A DNA stretch of 64,000 bases from Pseudomonadota bacterium (GTDB lineage Bacteria; Pseudomonadota; Gammaproteobacteria; Burkholderiales; Rhodocyclaceae). The translations under genes were made by a program, and so were the position numbers. This document shows, in pieces, positions 17,459 to 25,338 of the stretch; the stretch's first letter is position 1; each line of letters starts with the position of its first letter. The notes under the pieces were generated by a model. The model made no database searches. It was given only the letters and a program-made list of their open reading frames with translations, and was not told where the DNA came from. The DNA lies in NCBI GenBank assembly GCA_008501585.1, contig QQUN01000050.1, positions 1 to 64,000 on the forward strand, given 5' to 3'.

Positions 17459-18766
17459 TCAACTGCGATGGAGCCCCTTGCGGTAGCTGTCGAGGAAGCG
17501 CGCCACCCGGCCAACCGCGTCGCGCAGGTCTTCCTCGTGCGGCAGGAACACCAGGCGGAAGTGGTCCGGCTGCTTCCAGTTGAAGCCGCTGCCCTGCACC
17601 AGCAACACCTTCTCGGCCTCGAGCAGCTTGAGGATGAACTGCTGATCGTCGTCGATCGGGTACATCTTCAGGTCGAGCTTCGGGAACAGGTACAACGCCG
17701 CCTTGGGCTTGACGCAGCTGACGCCCGGGATCTGGGTGATCAGGTCGTAGGCCAGGTCGCGCTGGCGCGTCAGCCGGCCATCGGGCGCGATCAGCTCCTC
17801 GATGCTCTGGTAGCCGCCCAGCGCGGTCTGGATGCCCCACTGCGCCGGCACGTTGGCGCACAGGCGCATCGAGGCGAGCATGTCGAGCCCCTCGATATAG
17901 TCGCGCGCATGGCGCTTCTCGCCCGAGACGATCATCCAGCCGGCGCGGTAGCCGCAGGCGCGGTAGTTCTTCGACAGCCCGTTGAAGGTCACGCACAGCA
18001 CATCGTCGGCCAGCGAGGCGATCGAGGTATGGGTGGCGCCGTCGTACAACACCTTGTCGTAGATCTCGTCGGCGAAGACGATCAGCTGGTGCTGGCGCGC
18101 GATCTCGATCAGCTCTTGCAGGAACTCGGCCGGATACAGCGCACCGGTCGGGTTGTTCGGGTTGATGATGACGATGGCGCGGGTGTTGGGCGTAAGCTTG
18201 GCGCGGATGTCGTCGAGGTCGGGCAGCCAGCCGGCCTGCTCGTCGCATACATAGTGCACCGGCGCCCCGCCGCCGAGGCTCACCGCCGCGGTCCACAGCG
18301 GATAATCCGGTGCCGGCACCAGCACTTCATCACCATTGTTGAGCAGCGCCTGCATCGACATGACGATCAGCTCGGAGGCACCGTTGCCGATGTAGATGTC
18401 CTCGATGCCCACCCCGGCGATCTTCTTCTGCTGGGTGTAGTGCATCACCGCCTTGCGCGCCGAGAACAGGCCCTTGGAATCCGAATAGCCGGCCGCATCG
18501 CGCAGGTTGTGGATCACGTCCACCACGATCTCTTCCGGCGCCTCGAAGCCGAAATGCGCCAGGTTGCCGATATTCAGCTTGGTGACGCGGTGCCCCTCGT
18601 CCTCCATCTGCTTGGCGCGCTGCAGGACAGGGCCGCGGATGTCGTAGCAGACATCCGACAGCTTGTGTGACTTGCGGACCGCCCGCAAGGCGGCGGCGTC
18701 GGCGCGGGCGGCGCCCTGCAAATCACCGATCGGCTCTGCCACCTTGAGATTGGGCGTCTTGCTCAT
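17459..18766 (-). CDS. alaA: Pyridoxal-phosphate aminotransferase, AlaA-like (glutamate-pyruvate)
   Basis: The 435-aa class I aminotransferase resembles AlaA/YfbQ, which makes alanine from pyruvate and glutamate. Signatures are TKLNIGNLAHFGFEAP, GNGASELIVMSMQALLNNGD, PAPDYPLWTAAVSLGG, IINPNNPTGALYP, the PLP lysine in FNGLSKNYRACGYRAGW, and a final FRLVFLPHEEDL. Of two adjacent ATGs I use 18766, whose distance from AGGGG is better. The position upstream of hom-thrC is recurrent in betaproteobacteria. Substrate preference could differ (for example valine), so the symbol is by similarity. Confidence 0.88.
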   Translation of the reverse strand: MSKTPNLKVAEPIGDLQGAARADAAALRAVRKSHKLSDVCYDIRGPVLQRAKQMEDEGHRVTKLNIGNLAHFGFEAPEEIVVDVIHNLRDAAGYSDSKGLFSARKAVMHYTQQKKIAGVGIEDIYIGNGASELIVMSMQALLNNGDEVLVPAPDYPLWTAAVSLGGGAPVHYVCDEQAGWLPDLDDIRAKLTPNTRAIVIINPNNPTGALYPAEFLQELIEIARQHQLIVFADEIYDKVLYDGATHTSIASLADDVLCVTFNGLSKNYRACGYRAGWMIVSGEKRHARDYIEGLDMLASMRLCANVPAQWGIQTALGGYQSIEELIAPDGRLTRQRDLAYDLITQIPGVSCVKPKAALYLFPKLDLKMYPIDDDQQFILKLLEAEKVLLVQGSGFNWKQPDHFRLVFLPHEEDLRDAVGRVARFLDSYRKGLHRS

Positions 18767-18809
18767 CATCTTCCCCTGTCGAAAGGACGCTGGCTGCATG
18801 GATTGCTGC

Positions 18810-18828
18810 AACGCAAAAACCTTGCGTT
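18810..18828. promoter_or_regulatory. Inverted repeat in the divergent aminotransferase promoter
   Basis: AACGCAA-AAACC-TTGCGTT is a perfect 7-bp inverted repeat about 45 bases upstream of the aminotransferase start, in the 140-base gap to the divergent Mth938-like gene. It may be an operator. No regulator is encoded next to it. Confidence 0.35.
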
Positions 18829-18906
18829 TGGCCAGAAAATCAAAAGATTGTAATCTACCCCAAGCCTGCCGCCCCCGGCAAATCCTGCCCGAATCGTGCA
18901 CCGCCC

Positions 18907-19284
18907 ATGAAACTCCATCACGACAGCATTTCCGACAAGAACGTCATCACCGGCTACGGCCCCGACCATGTCCAGATCAACGGCACGGCGCATCGTGGCA
19001 ACCTGGTGGTGCTCCCCGACCGCATCGAGACCGGCTGGACGACAGGCGACTTCCATGCACTCAGCGCAGCCGGCTTCGCCGCGCTGGCCGCGCTCGACTG
19101 CGAGGTGCTGCTGATCGGCACCGGCGAGCGCCAGCGCTTTCCCTCCCCCGCCCTGCTGCGGCCCCTGATCGACGCGCAGATCGGCTTCGAGATCATGGAC
19201 GTGCCGGCCGCCTGCCGCACCTACAACATCCTCATGGGCGAGAACCGCAACGTGGCCGCCGCGCTGGTGTTCGACGCCGCCTGA
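18907..19284 (+). CDS. Mth938-like domain protein (DUF498)
   Basis: The 125-aa cytosolic protein has the Mth938/NDUFAF3 fold signatures VITGYGPDHVQINGTAHRGN, LDCEVLLIGTGERQRFPSP, GFEIMDVPAACRTYNILMGE and NVAAALVF. The eukaryotic relative NDUFAF3 assists complex I assembly. Bacterial members are conserved but their role is not established. The gene is divergent from the aminotransferase gene. Its TGA stop (19282-19284) is also the first three bases of palindromic repeat copy B. Confidence 0.88.
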   Translation: MKLHHDSISDKNVITGYGPDHVQINGTAHRGNLVVLPDRIETGWTTGDFHALSAAGFAALAALDCEVLLIGTGERQRFPSPALLRPLIDAQIGFEIMDVPAACRTYNILMGENRNVAAALVFDAA

Positions 19285-19430
19285 GAACGTGTGAAGAAAT
19301 CGTAGCGAGCAGGGTCGAGTGCAAGGCGCGAGCTCGCGAACGACGAGACATATCAAACAGATAGGCGAGGAGTGAGCGAGTGAGCAACGCAGCAATCGGC
19401 ACGCGCAGTAGATTTATTCACACGTTCTGA
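19282..19430. repeat. Dispersed TGA-flanked palindromic repeat, copy B (full length)
   Basis: The 149-bp element reads TGA-GAACGTGTGAA at the left, where TGA is the stop codon of the Mth938 gene, and TTCACACGTTC-TGA at the right. The 11-bp terminal inverted repeats are perfect and are flanked by direct TGA repeats. The inner arms are partly self-complementary (GCCGA with TCGGC, AAATC with GATTT). It has the same length as copy C. No coding potential is apparent, as expected for a MITE- or REP-like non-autonomous element. Confidence 0.88.
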
Positions 19431-19505
19431 GCCCACCTCGCGCGATTGTCATCGTCACGGAATGTCGATTACCCTGCGGTGAAGACCTCATCGACAGGAG
19501 CAAGC

Positions 19506-19961
19506 ATGATCGACCAAGGCGCACCCGACATCACCCTGCCCGCCACCGGCGACCAGAGCATCCGGCTCGCCGACCTGCGCGGCCAGACCGTGGTGCTGTA
19601 CTTCTACCCCAAGGACAACACCCCCGGCTGCACCAACGAGACCCGCGACTTCGGCGCACTCCACCCCAGGTTTGTCGAGGCCGGCTGCGTCGTGCTGGGC
19701 ATCTCCCGCGACAGCCTCAAGTCGCACGAAAACTTCAAGGCCAAACTCGAACTGCCCTTCGAGCTGCTCTCGGACGCCGACGAGCTTGCCTGCCAGGCCT
19801 TCGACGTCATCAAGATGAAGAACATGTACGGCAAGCAGGTGCGCGGCATCGAGCGCAGCACCTTTGTCATCGACCGCGACGGCGTCATCCGCCGCGAATG
19901 GCGTAAAGTCAAAGTCGACGGACACGCCGAAGAAGTGCTCAACGCCGTCCAGTCGCTGTAA
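19506..19961 (+). CDS. bcp: Peroxiredoxin, BCP/PrxQ type
   Basis: The 151-aa thiol peroxidase has the peroxidatic Cys42 in YFYPKDNTPGCTNETRDF. The E. coli Bcp resolving cysteine five residues later is Arg47 here, so this protein should work by a 1-Cys mechanism or with another thiol (Cys65-Cys75 region and CQAF are the other cysteines). Other signatures are VVLGISRDSLKSHENFKAK, LPFELLSDADELACQAFDV and ERSTFVIDRDGVIRREWR. The start at 19506 follows CAGGAGCAAGC. The gene follows repeat copy B and precedes phoH by 41 bases. Confidence 0.94.
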   Translation: MIDQGAPDITLPATGDQSIRLADLRGQTVVLYFYPKDNTPGCTNETRDFGALHPRFVEAGCVVLGISRDSLKSHENFKAKLELPFELLSDADELACQAFDVIKMKNMYGKQVRGIERSTFVIDRDGVIRREWRKVKVDGHAEEVLNAVQSL

Positions 19962-20002
19962 CGCACCGAGCCGTTCCATACCGATACCCTGCCGGAGCCT
20001 GC

Positions 20003-21415
20003 ATGGTCACCAAACGCGCATCGAAGTCGCAAAAGAGCAAGCTGTTCGTCCTCGACACCAACGTGCTGATGCACGACCCCACCAGCCTGTACCGCTTTGA
20101 AGAGCACGACCTCTACGTCCCGATCATGACGCTGGAGGAACTCGACGGAAACAAGAAAGGCATGTCGGAAGTGGCCCGCAATGCGCGTCAGGCCAGCCGC
20201 ATGATGGACGAGATCGTCCGCGCCTGCCCCAACGGCATCGACGAAGGCATCGATCTCACCGCCCCGTCGCGCCGCCAGGCTACCGGCCGGCTCTACCTGC
20301 AGACCGAAGCCATCGACCTGCACCTGCCCCCCGGCCTGCCCACCGGCCGCGGCGACAACCACATCCTGGCCGTGGTCGCCTTCCTCGCCAAACGCTTCCC
20401 CAAGCGGCCGGTCATCCTGGTGTCCAAAGACATCAACATGCGCATCAAGGCCCGCGCCCTCGGCCTGGAGGCGCAGGACTACTTCAACGACAAGGTCCTC
20501 GAAGACACCGACCTGCTCTACGCCGGCGCGCGCGAACTGCCGGCCGATTTCTGGGAAACCCACGGCGCCGACCTCGAGTCCTGGAAGGATGAGCGCCACA
20601 CCTACTACCGGCTGCACGGCCCGCTGGCCGATTCGCTCAGCCACAACGAGTTCGTTTTCGACACCACCTCCGAGCCGCCCTTCGACGCCTGGGTGACCGA
20701 GCAGGACGGCCCCAACGTCGTCCTCGAAACACTGACCGACTACAGCCACCAGAAGAACAACATCTGGGGCATCACCGCCCGCAACCGGGAGCAGAACTTC
20801 GCGCTCAACCTGCTGATGAACCCGGAGATCGACTTCGTCACCCTGCTCGGCCAGGCCGGCACCGGCAAGACGCTGCTGACCCTCGCCGCCGGGCTCACGC
20901 AAACACTGGACGCCAAGCGCTACAGCGAAATCATCATGACCCGCGTGACCGTGCCGGTCGGCGAAGACATCGGCTTCCTGCCCGGCACCGAGGAAGAAAA
21001 GATGACCCCCTGGATGGGCGCGCTCGAAGACAACCTCGACGTGCTCAACGGCGCCACCAACGAAGGCGGCGAATGGGGCCGCGCGGCCACGCACGACCTG
21101 ATCCGTTCGCGGATCAAGGTCAAGAGCCTCAACTTCATGCGCGGGCGCACCTTCATCAACAAGTTCCTGATCATCGACGAAGCGCAGAACCTCACGCCCA
21201 AGCAGATGAAGACCCTCATCACCCGCGCCGGCCCCGGCACCAAGGTGGTGTGCCTGGGCAACATCGCGCAGATCGACACCCCCTACCTCACCGAAGGCAG
21301 CTCCGGCCTGACCTTCGTGGTCGATCGCTTCAAGGGCTGGCCGCATTCCGGTCACATCACCCTGCAGCGCGGCGAGCGCTCGCGCCTGGCAGACCACGCC
21401 GCCGAGGTCCTGTAA
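20003..21415 (+). CDS. PhoH family ATPase with N-terminal PIN domain
   Basis: The 470-aa protein has an N-terminal PIN ribonuclease-like domain (LFVLDTNVLMHDPTSLYRF, PIMTLEELDGNKKG, GRGDNHILAVV, VSKDINMRIKA). A C-terminal PhoH NTPase follows, with Walker A GQAGTGKTLLTLAAG, NKFLIIDEAQNLTPKQMKTL as Walker B, and MTRVTVPVGEDIGFLPGTEE. PIN-PhoH proteins are thought to be RNA helicase-nucleases, and related PhaT-type proteins are toxins. Acidic residues of the PIN site (Asp18, Glu45-46, Asp115 region) are retained. It follows bcp and ends at a hairpin. Confidence 0.93.
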   Translation: MVTKRASKSQKSKLFVLDTNVLMHDPTSLYRFEEHDLYVPIMTLEELDGNKKGMSEVARNARQASRMMDEIVRACPNGIDEGIDLTAPSRRQATGRLYLQTEAIDLHLPPGLPTGRGDNHILAVVAFLAKRFPKRPVILVSKDINMRIKARALGLEAQDYFNDKVLEDTDLLYAGARELPADFWETHGADLESWKDERHTYYRLHGPLADSLSHNEFVFDTTSEPPFDAWVTEQDGPNVVLETLTDYSHQKNNIWGITARNREQNFALNLLMNPEIDFVTLLGQAGTGKTLLTLAAGLTQTLDAKRYSEIIMTRVTVPVGEDIGFLPGTEEEKMTPWMGALEDNLDVLNGATNEGGEWGRAATHDLIRSRIKVKSLNFMRGRTFINKFLIIDEAQNLTPKQMKTLITRAGPGTKVVCLGNIAQIDTPYLTEGSSGLTFVVDRFKGWPHSGHITLQRGERSRLADHAAEVL

Positions 21416-21430
21416 CACCCGCCACACACC

Positions 21431-21453
21431 GCACCGGCCACCACGGCCGGTGC
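21431..21453 (+). terminator. Hairpin after phoH-family gene
   Basis: GCACCGGCC-ACCAC-GGCCGGTGC is a perfect 9-bp stem with a 5-base loop, 16 bases past the stop. No U-run follows, so Rho-independent termination is uncertain. The rest of the gap to 21609 shows no gene. Confidence 0.5.
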
Positions 21454-21609
21454 GCCGGCTGAGCACACCAGGCCCCGATCACCGCAGCCCGCTGACCGTG
21501 CACCGCAACATCCTCGAAATTCATTTTACTTTCAGCGCGTTATAGCGGATACTGGTCGGTTTTCCCGTCGCCTGTTACGCCCGGGGATGCCAGAGACCAC
21601 GAGGCCAGC

Positions 21610-23385
21610 ATGACAACGTCCGACCAGACTCCCGCCACTTTCGCCGCCCTGGGGCTATCCGCTCCGGTACTGACTGCCCTGTCAGAGATCGGCTACGAAA
21701 CCCCCTCGCCCATCCAGGCGGCCTGCATCCCGCACCTGCTCGAAGGGCGCGACCTGCTCGGCGAAGCCCAGACCGGTACCGGCAAGACCGCCGCCTTCGC
21801 CCTGCCGGCGCTCGAGCGCGTCGACGCCGGTCGTCGCGTCCCGCAAGTGCTGGTGCTGACCCCCACCCGTGAGCTGGCCATCCAGGTCGCCGAAGCCTTC
21901 CAGGCCTATGCCCGCTACCTGCGCGACTTCCATGTCGTGCCACTGTACGGTGGCCAGAGCATGGTGGTGCAGCTGCGCCAGCTCAGCCGCGGCGCCCAGG
22001 TCATCGTCGGCACGCCGGGCCGCCTCATGGACCACATCGAACGCGGCAGCCTCAAGCTCGACGACCTGCGCCTGCTGGTCCTCGACGAGGCCGACGAGAT
22101 GCTGCGCATGGGCTTTGCCGAAGACGTCGAGTGGATCCTCCAGCACACCCCCGACGGTCACCAGACGGCGCTGTTCTCGGCCACCATGCCGGCAGCCATC
22201 CGCACCGTCGCCCAGCAGCACCTCAAGAAGCCGGCCGAGATCAAGATCAAGGCGGCCACCGCCACCGTGTCGACCATCCAGCAACGCTACTGGATGGTGC
22301 GTGGCCACGAAAAGCTCGACGTGCTCACCCGCGTGTTCGAAGCCGAGGAAAGCCTCGACGCCGCCATCATCTTCGTGCGCACCAAGATCGCCACCGATGA
22401 GCTGGCCCAGAAGCTCGAAGCGCGCGGCTATGCCGCCGCCGCGCTCAACGGCGACATGACCCAGGGCCTGCGCGAGCGCGTCATCAACCAGCTCAAGACC
22501 GGCCATATCGACATCGTCGTCGCCACCGACGTGGCCGCCCGCGGCATCGACGTGCCGCGCGTCAGCCATGTCATCAACTACGACGTACCCTACGACACCG
22601 AGGCCTATGTCCACCGCATCGGCCGCACCGGTCGCGCCGGTCGCACCGGCCACGCCATCCTGTTCATCACCCCGCGCGAGCAGCGCATGCTGCGCGCCAT
22701 CGAGAAGGCCACCCGGCAGAAGATCGAGGTCCTCGCGCTGCCCACCCGCAGCGAAATGGCCGACCGTCGCGTCGCCCGCTTCAAGCAGGAAGTGATCGAT
22801 GTCCTCGAAAAAGAAGAGCTGCACTTCTTCATGGAAATGGTCGGCCAGATCCGCGACGAAAACGACCTGAAGGCCCACGCCATCGCCGCCGCCCTGGCCT
22901 TCATGGCGCAGCGTGACAAGCCACTGCAACTCGACGCCGGCAAGGGCAGCGAGCTGCCCACCAGCGGTGAAGTCCGCGCCCCGCGCGAGAACCGCGACGA
23001 AATCCTCAGCCGCCGTCGCGACGTCGCCGACGGCAAGCTGCGCCCCTACCGCATCGCGGTCGGCCGCCAGCATGGCGTCACCCCCAAGGAAATCGTCGGT
23101 GCCATCGCCAACGAAGGCGGCCTGTCCGGCAGCCAGATCGGCCAGATCCACCTGTTCGATGACTTCAGCGTCGTCGAGTTGCCCAGCGACCTGTCCAACG
23201 ACACCCTGGCCACACTCAAGCGCACCCGGGTGTGCCAGCAGCAGCTGAACATTCAGGCCGACGACACGACAGCGCTGCCGGCCAAGCGCTTCGGCACCAA
23301 GCCCGGCGCCAGCAAGCGGCCCGGCGCACCGAAGAAGCCGTTCAAGGGCGGCAAGCCCTTCGTCAAGCGCGCCCCGAAGGCCTGA
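21610..23385 (+). CDS. deaD: DEAD-box RNA helicase, DeaD/CsdA-like
   Basis: The 591-aa ATP-dependent RNA helicase carries Q motif FAALGLSAPVLTALSEIGYE, motif I AQTGTGKTAAFALP, Ia TPTRELAIQV, II VLDEADEMLRMGF, III FSATMP, V DVAARGIDVPRV and VI YVHRIGRTGRAGRTG. A DbpA-type RNA-binding domain (about residues 480-550, RIAVGRQHGVTPKEIVGAIA, FDDFSVVELPSDL) and a Lys/Arg/Pro-rich tail follow, the layout of CsdA/DeaD. That family acts in ribosome assembly and cold-shock mRNA remodelling. Its stop codon TGA is the first three bases of palindromic repeat copy C. Confidence 0.94.
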   Translation: MTTSDQTPATFAALGLSAPVLTALSEIGYETPSPIQAACIPHLLEGRDLLGEAQTGTGKTAAFALPALERVDAGRRVPQVLVLTPTRELAIQVAEAFQAYARYLRDFHVVPLYGGQSMVVQLRQLSRGAQVIVGTPGRLMDHIERGSLKLDDLRLLVLDEADEMLRMGFAEDVEWILQHTPDGHQTALFSATMPAAIRTVAQQHLKKPAEIKIKAATATVSTIQQRYWMVRGHEKLDVLTRVFEAEESLDAAIIFVRTKIATDELAQKLEARGYAAAALNGDMTQGLRERVINQLKTGHIDIVVATDVAARGIDVPRVSHVINYDVPYDTEAYVHRIGRTGRAGRTGHAILFITPREQRMLRAIEKATRQKIEVLALPTRSEMADRRVARFKQEVIDVLEKEELHFFMEMVGQIRDENDLKAHAIAAALAFMAQRDKPLQLDAGKGSELPTSGEVRAPRENRDEILSRRRDVADGKLRPYRIAVGRQHGVTPKEIVGAIANEGGLSGSQIGQIHLFDDFSVVELPSDLSNDTLATLKRTRVCQQQLNIQADDTTALPAKRFGTKPGASKRPGAPKKPFKGGKPFVKRAPKA

Positions 23386-23531
23386 GAACTTGTGAAGAAA
23401 TCGTAGCGAGCAGGGCCGAGTGCAAGGCGCGAGCGAGCGAACAACGAGACATATCAAATGGATAGGCGAGGCGTGAGCGAGTGAGTAACGCAGCAATCGG
23501 CACGCGCAGTAGGTTTATTCACAAGTTCTGA
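23383..23531. repeat. Dispersed TGA-flanked palindromic repeat, copy C (full length)
   Basis: The 149-bp element reads TGA-GAACTTGTGAA on the left, where TGA is the helicase stop, and TTCACAAGTTC-TGA on the right. Compared with copy B, both terminal repeats carry a matching single-base change (GTG to TTG at the left, CAC to CAA at the right), so pairing of the ends is kept. The interior is nearly identical to copy B. It lies between convergent genes. Confidence 0.88.
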
Positions 23532-23532
23532 G

Positions 23533-23643
23533 AGGGCGTGACGACATCGTTGTGAGCCAGGCCGCTTGCCTGCTCGCTTGGCAAACAAGTGAGCAGGCAG
23601 TGCAACAATCGGCACGCGCAGCGGAAGTGCTCCCGCGTTCTGA
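23533..23643. repeat. Degenerate adjacent repeat copy D with strong hairpin
   Basis: Directly after copy C comes a diverged relative: it keeps ATCGTTGTGAGCCAGGCCG, CAATCGGCACGCGCAG and the end GTTC-TGA, but the left terminus is lost. Its middle holds a 13-bp stem (GCCTGCTCGCTTG 23568-23580 with CAAGTGAGCAGGC 23586-23598, one G-U pair) with loop GCAAA. This hairpin, at the 3' ends of two convergent genes, could serve as a bidirectional transcription stop. Confidence 0.6.
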
Positions 23644-23652
23644 GGCCAGCCG

Positions 23653-24828
23653 TTAGCGCTGCGTCGCCTGCAGCAGCAGGTTGCGCGGCGTCAGCGTGCG
23701 CTCGCAGAACTGGCCGAGCCGCACCCGGTAACCGGCGCTCGCCAAGCCAAGCGCCAGATCACCCACCAGCCACAATTCCAGCGCCCGGCGAAAGACATGG
23801 CGCACCAGTTCATAGCGCGCCACCTGAGCCTGCCGTCGCCAGCCGGTTGCCAGCCATTCATCCCAATGCACCACGGCCGGCAGCGTCACCGCCTCGCGTG
23901 CCGCCAGGTGGCGGCAAAACCCTTCGAAATCAAGCCGCCCCCAGGCGGCCGGGACCGGCCGGAATGCCCGGTAGCCCGTCCCCTCCAGCGCCTGCCGCAA
24001 GGCAATGAAGCCCAGCTTGAAGGCCCGCCCCTGCGCCTGCTGGCGTCGTTCACGCCCGCTCGCCGTCACCGTCTCGGCCAGCGCCAGGCGCAGGTCGCCG
24101 GCATCGAGCGCGAGCGTGGCCGCCGCGGCCAGGGGCTGATAGCGCTCGCCCACACCCCGGTCGTAACAACACGGCGCGATACTGAACGCCGTGGCACCGC
24201 CCTGCCCGGCGCGGCGCACCAGGCTGCGGTGCAATTCACCGCAGGCGTGCAGGGCCACCACGTGTCGCCCGGCCACCTGCGCCTGACCGGCGGCAGACAA
24301 GGCGTCCAGGCAGACACTGTGCTGCGTGCGCCCCGAGCGCTGTGCCAGCCGGCGGCTCTCGGCCGACAGGACCGGATCGATCTCCAGGCTGGTGACCGTC
24401 ACCGCCCCCGCTGTCGCAAGCCGCCGCCCCAGGTGCCCCTTGCCGGCGCACCATTCCAGCACCGGGCCATCGCTCGGGCCGACCGCGGCAGCGAAGGCCT
24501 CGATCTGATCACGTTTTCGACCGGGAATCGCCCAGTCGAAGTGCGCATCGCATGCTGGCAGCGGGTGACGCTCGCAGGCCTCAACAACCGCCAGCGGCCC
24601 CAGGGCCGCCAGCGGGGGCAGATAGGTCGCCACCCATGCCAGGGTGCCCGCCTCGTCGGCCTGACGGCGGGCCAGATCGGTCTCGTCGAGCGCCAGCACC
24701 GCCTGCGCAAGCGCGGGATGGCGGAACACCCAGTCGGGCGACTCGACACAGAACGGCCGCGGCCGCCACACCTCGGCGTGGGCTGCGAGCACGTCTTGAA
24801 GCGCCAGGAAGCGGTCGGTCAGTAACAT
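23653..24828 (-). CDS. Methyltransferase domain protein (GSTCD/PF13679-like)
   Basis: The 391-aa cytosolic protein has an AdoMet-binding core: LEWCAGKGHLGRRLA as motif I, VTSLEIDPVLSAESRRLAQ as motif II, VVALHACGELHRSLVRRA, and a conserved SIAPCCYDRG Cys-Cys-Tyr motif. That pattern resembles the methyltransferase domain in GSTCD-like and tRNA-modification proteins. The long N-terminal part (LTDRFLALQDVLAAHAEVWR) is family-specific. ATG 24828 is the natural start; no strong ribosome site is seen. The substrate is not known. It is divergent from the thioredoxin gene and convergent with the helicase. Confidence 0.82.
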   Translation of the reverse strand: MLLTDRFLALQDVLAAHAEVWRPRPFCVESPDWVFRHPALAQAVLALDETDLARRQADEAGTLAWVATYLPPLAALGPLAVVEACERHPLPACDAHFDWAIPGRKRDQIEAFAAAVGPSDGPVLEWCAGKGHLGRRLATAGAVTVTSLEIDPVLSAESRRLAQRSGRTQHSVCLDALSAAGQAQVAGRHVVALHACGELHRSLVRRAGQGGATAFSIAPCCYDRGVGERYQPLAAAATLALDAGDLRLALAETVTASGRERRQQAQGRAFKLGFIALRQALEGTGYRAFRPVPAAWGRLDFEGFCRHLAAREAVTLPAVVHWDEWLATGWRRQAQVARYELVRHVFRRALELWLVGDLALGLASAGYRVRLGQFCERTLTPRNLLLQATQR

Positions 24829-24936
24829 GGCGGCGAACGATACGCCGTTGCCGGCCGGAGGCAAGTGGAATCGACGCATGGCGCCGACCCGGCAGATACG
24901 GTATAAGCGGGACGACTGACTGCACGAACCGCCCCC

Positions 24937-25332
24937 ATGAACGCTCTGGTCAATCTGGATGATCCCGCCGACGTCGCCGACGCCCTCTCGCACGAGTGGC
25001 TGGTGGCCTGCCTGTGTGCCGAATGGTGCGGCACCTGCCGGGAATATCGCGACGGCTTTGCCGCCACCGGGGCGCAGTTCCCGCAGGCCGCCTTCTTGTG
25101 GGTGGATATCGAGACCCACGCCGACTGGGCGGACGAGATGGACATCGAGAACTTTCCCACGCTCATGGTCCAGCAAGGCGACGCGGTGCGCTTTCTCGGC
25201 ACCATGCTGCCCTACCCCGCCCACCTTCAGCGTGCGCTCGAGAGCCTGTTTGCCGCCTCGGCAGAATCCCCCGGCCCCGGGGAGGACGTCCCCCTCGATC
25301 TGCGCGCACTGCTGCGCCCGCTCGCCGGCTGA
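24937..25332 (+). CDS. Thioredoxin-like protein
   Basis: The 131-aa cytosolic protein has the thioredoxin active site WCGTC (Cys31, Cys34) and the cis-proline segment ENFPTLMVQQGD. The CGTC motif differs from the CGPC of housekeeping thioredoxin and is closer to TlpA- or Grx-like oxidoreductases. It has no signal peptide. An acidic tail follows the fold. It stands alone, converging on the envelope-protein operon 7 bases downstream. Its redox partner is unknown. Confidence 0.9.
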   Translation: MNALVNLDDPADVADALSHEWLVACLCAEWCGTCREYRDGFAATGAQFPQAAFLWVDIETHADWADEMDIENFPTLMVQQGDAVRFLGTMLPYPAHLQRALESLFAASAESPGPGEDVPLDLRALLRPLAG

Positions 25333-25338
25333 GTCGGC

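Noticed and set aside
19604..21466. A 620-codon minus-strand open frame
   Set aside because: It lies antisense to the PhoH-family gene and bcp, with low-complexity Val/Gly/Gln/His-rich sequence.
21682..23496. A 604-codon minus-strand open frame
   Set aside because: It is antisense to the DEAD-box helicase, whose motifs are complete. It even runs through the palindromic repeat, which is not expected of a gene.
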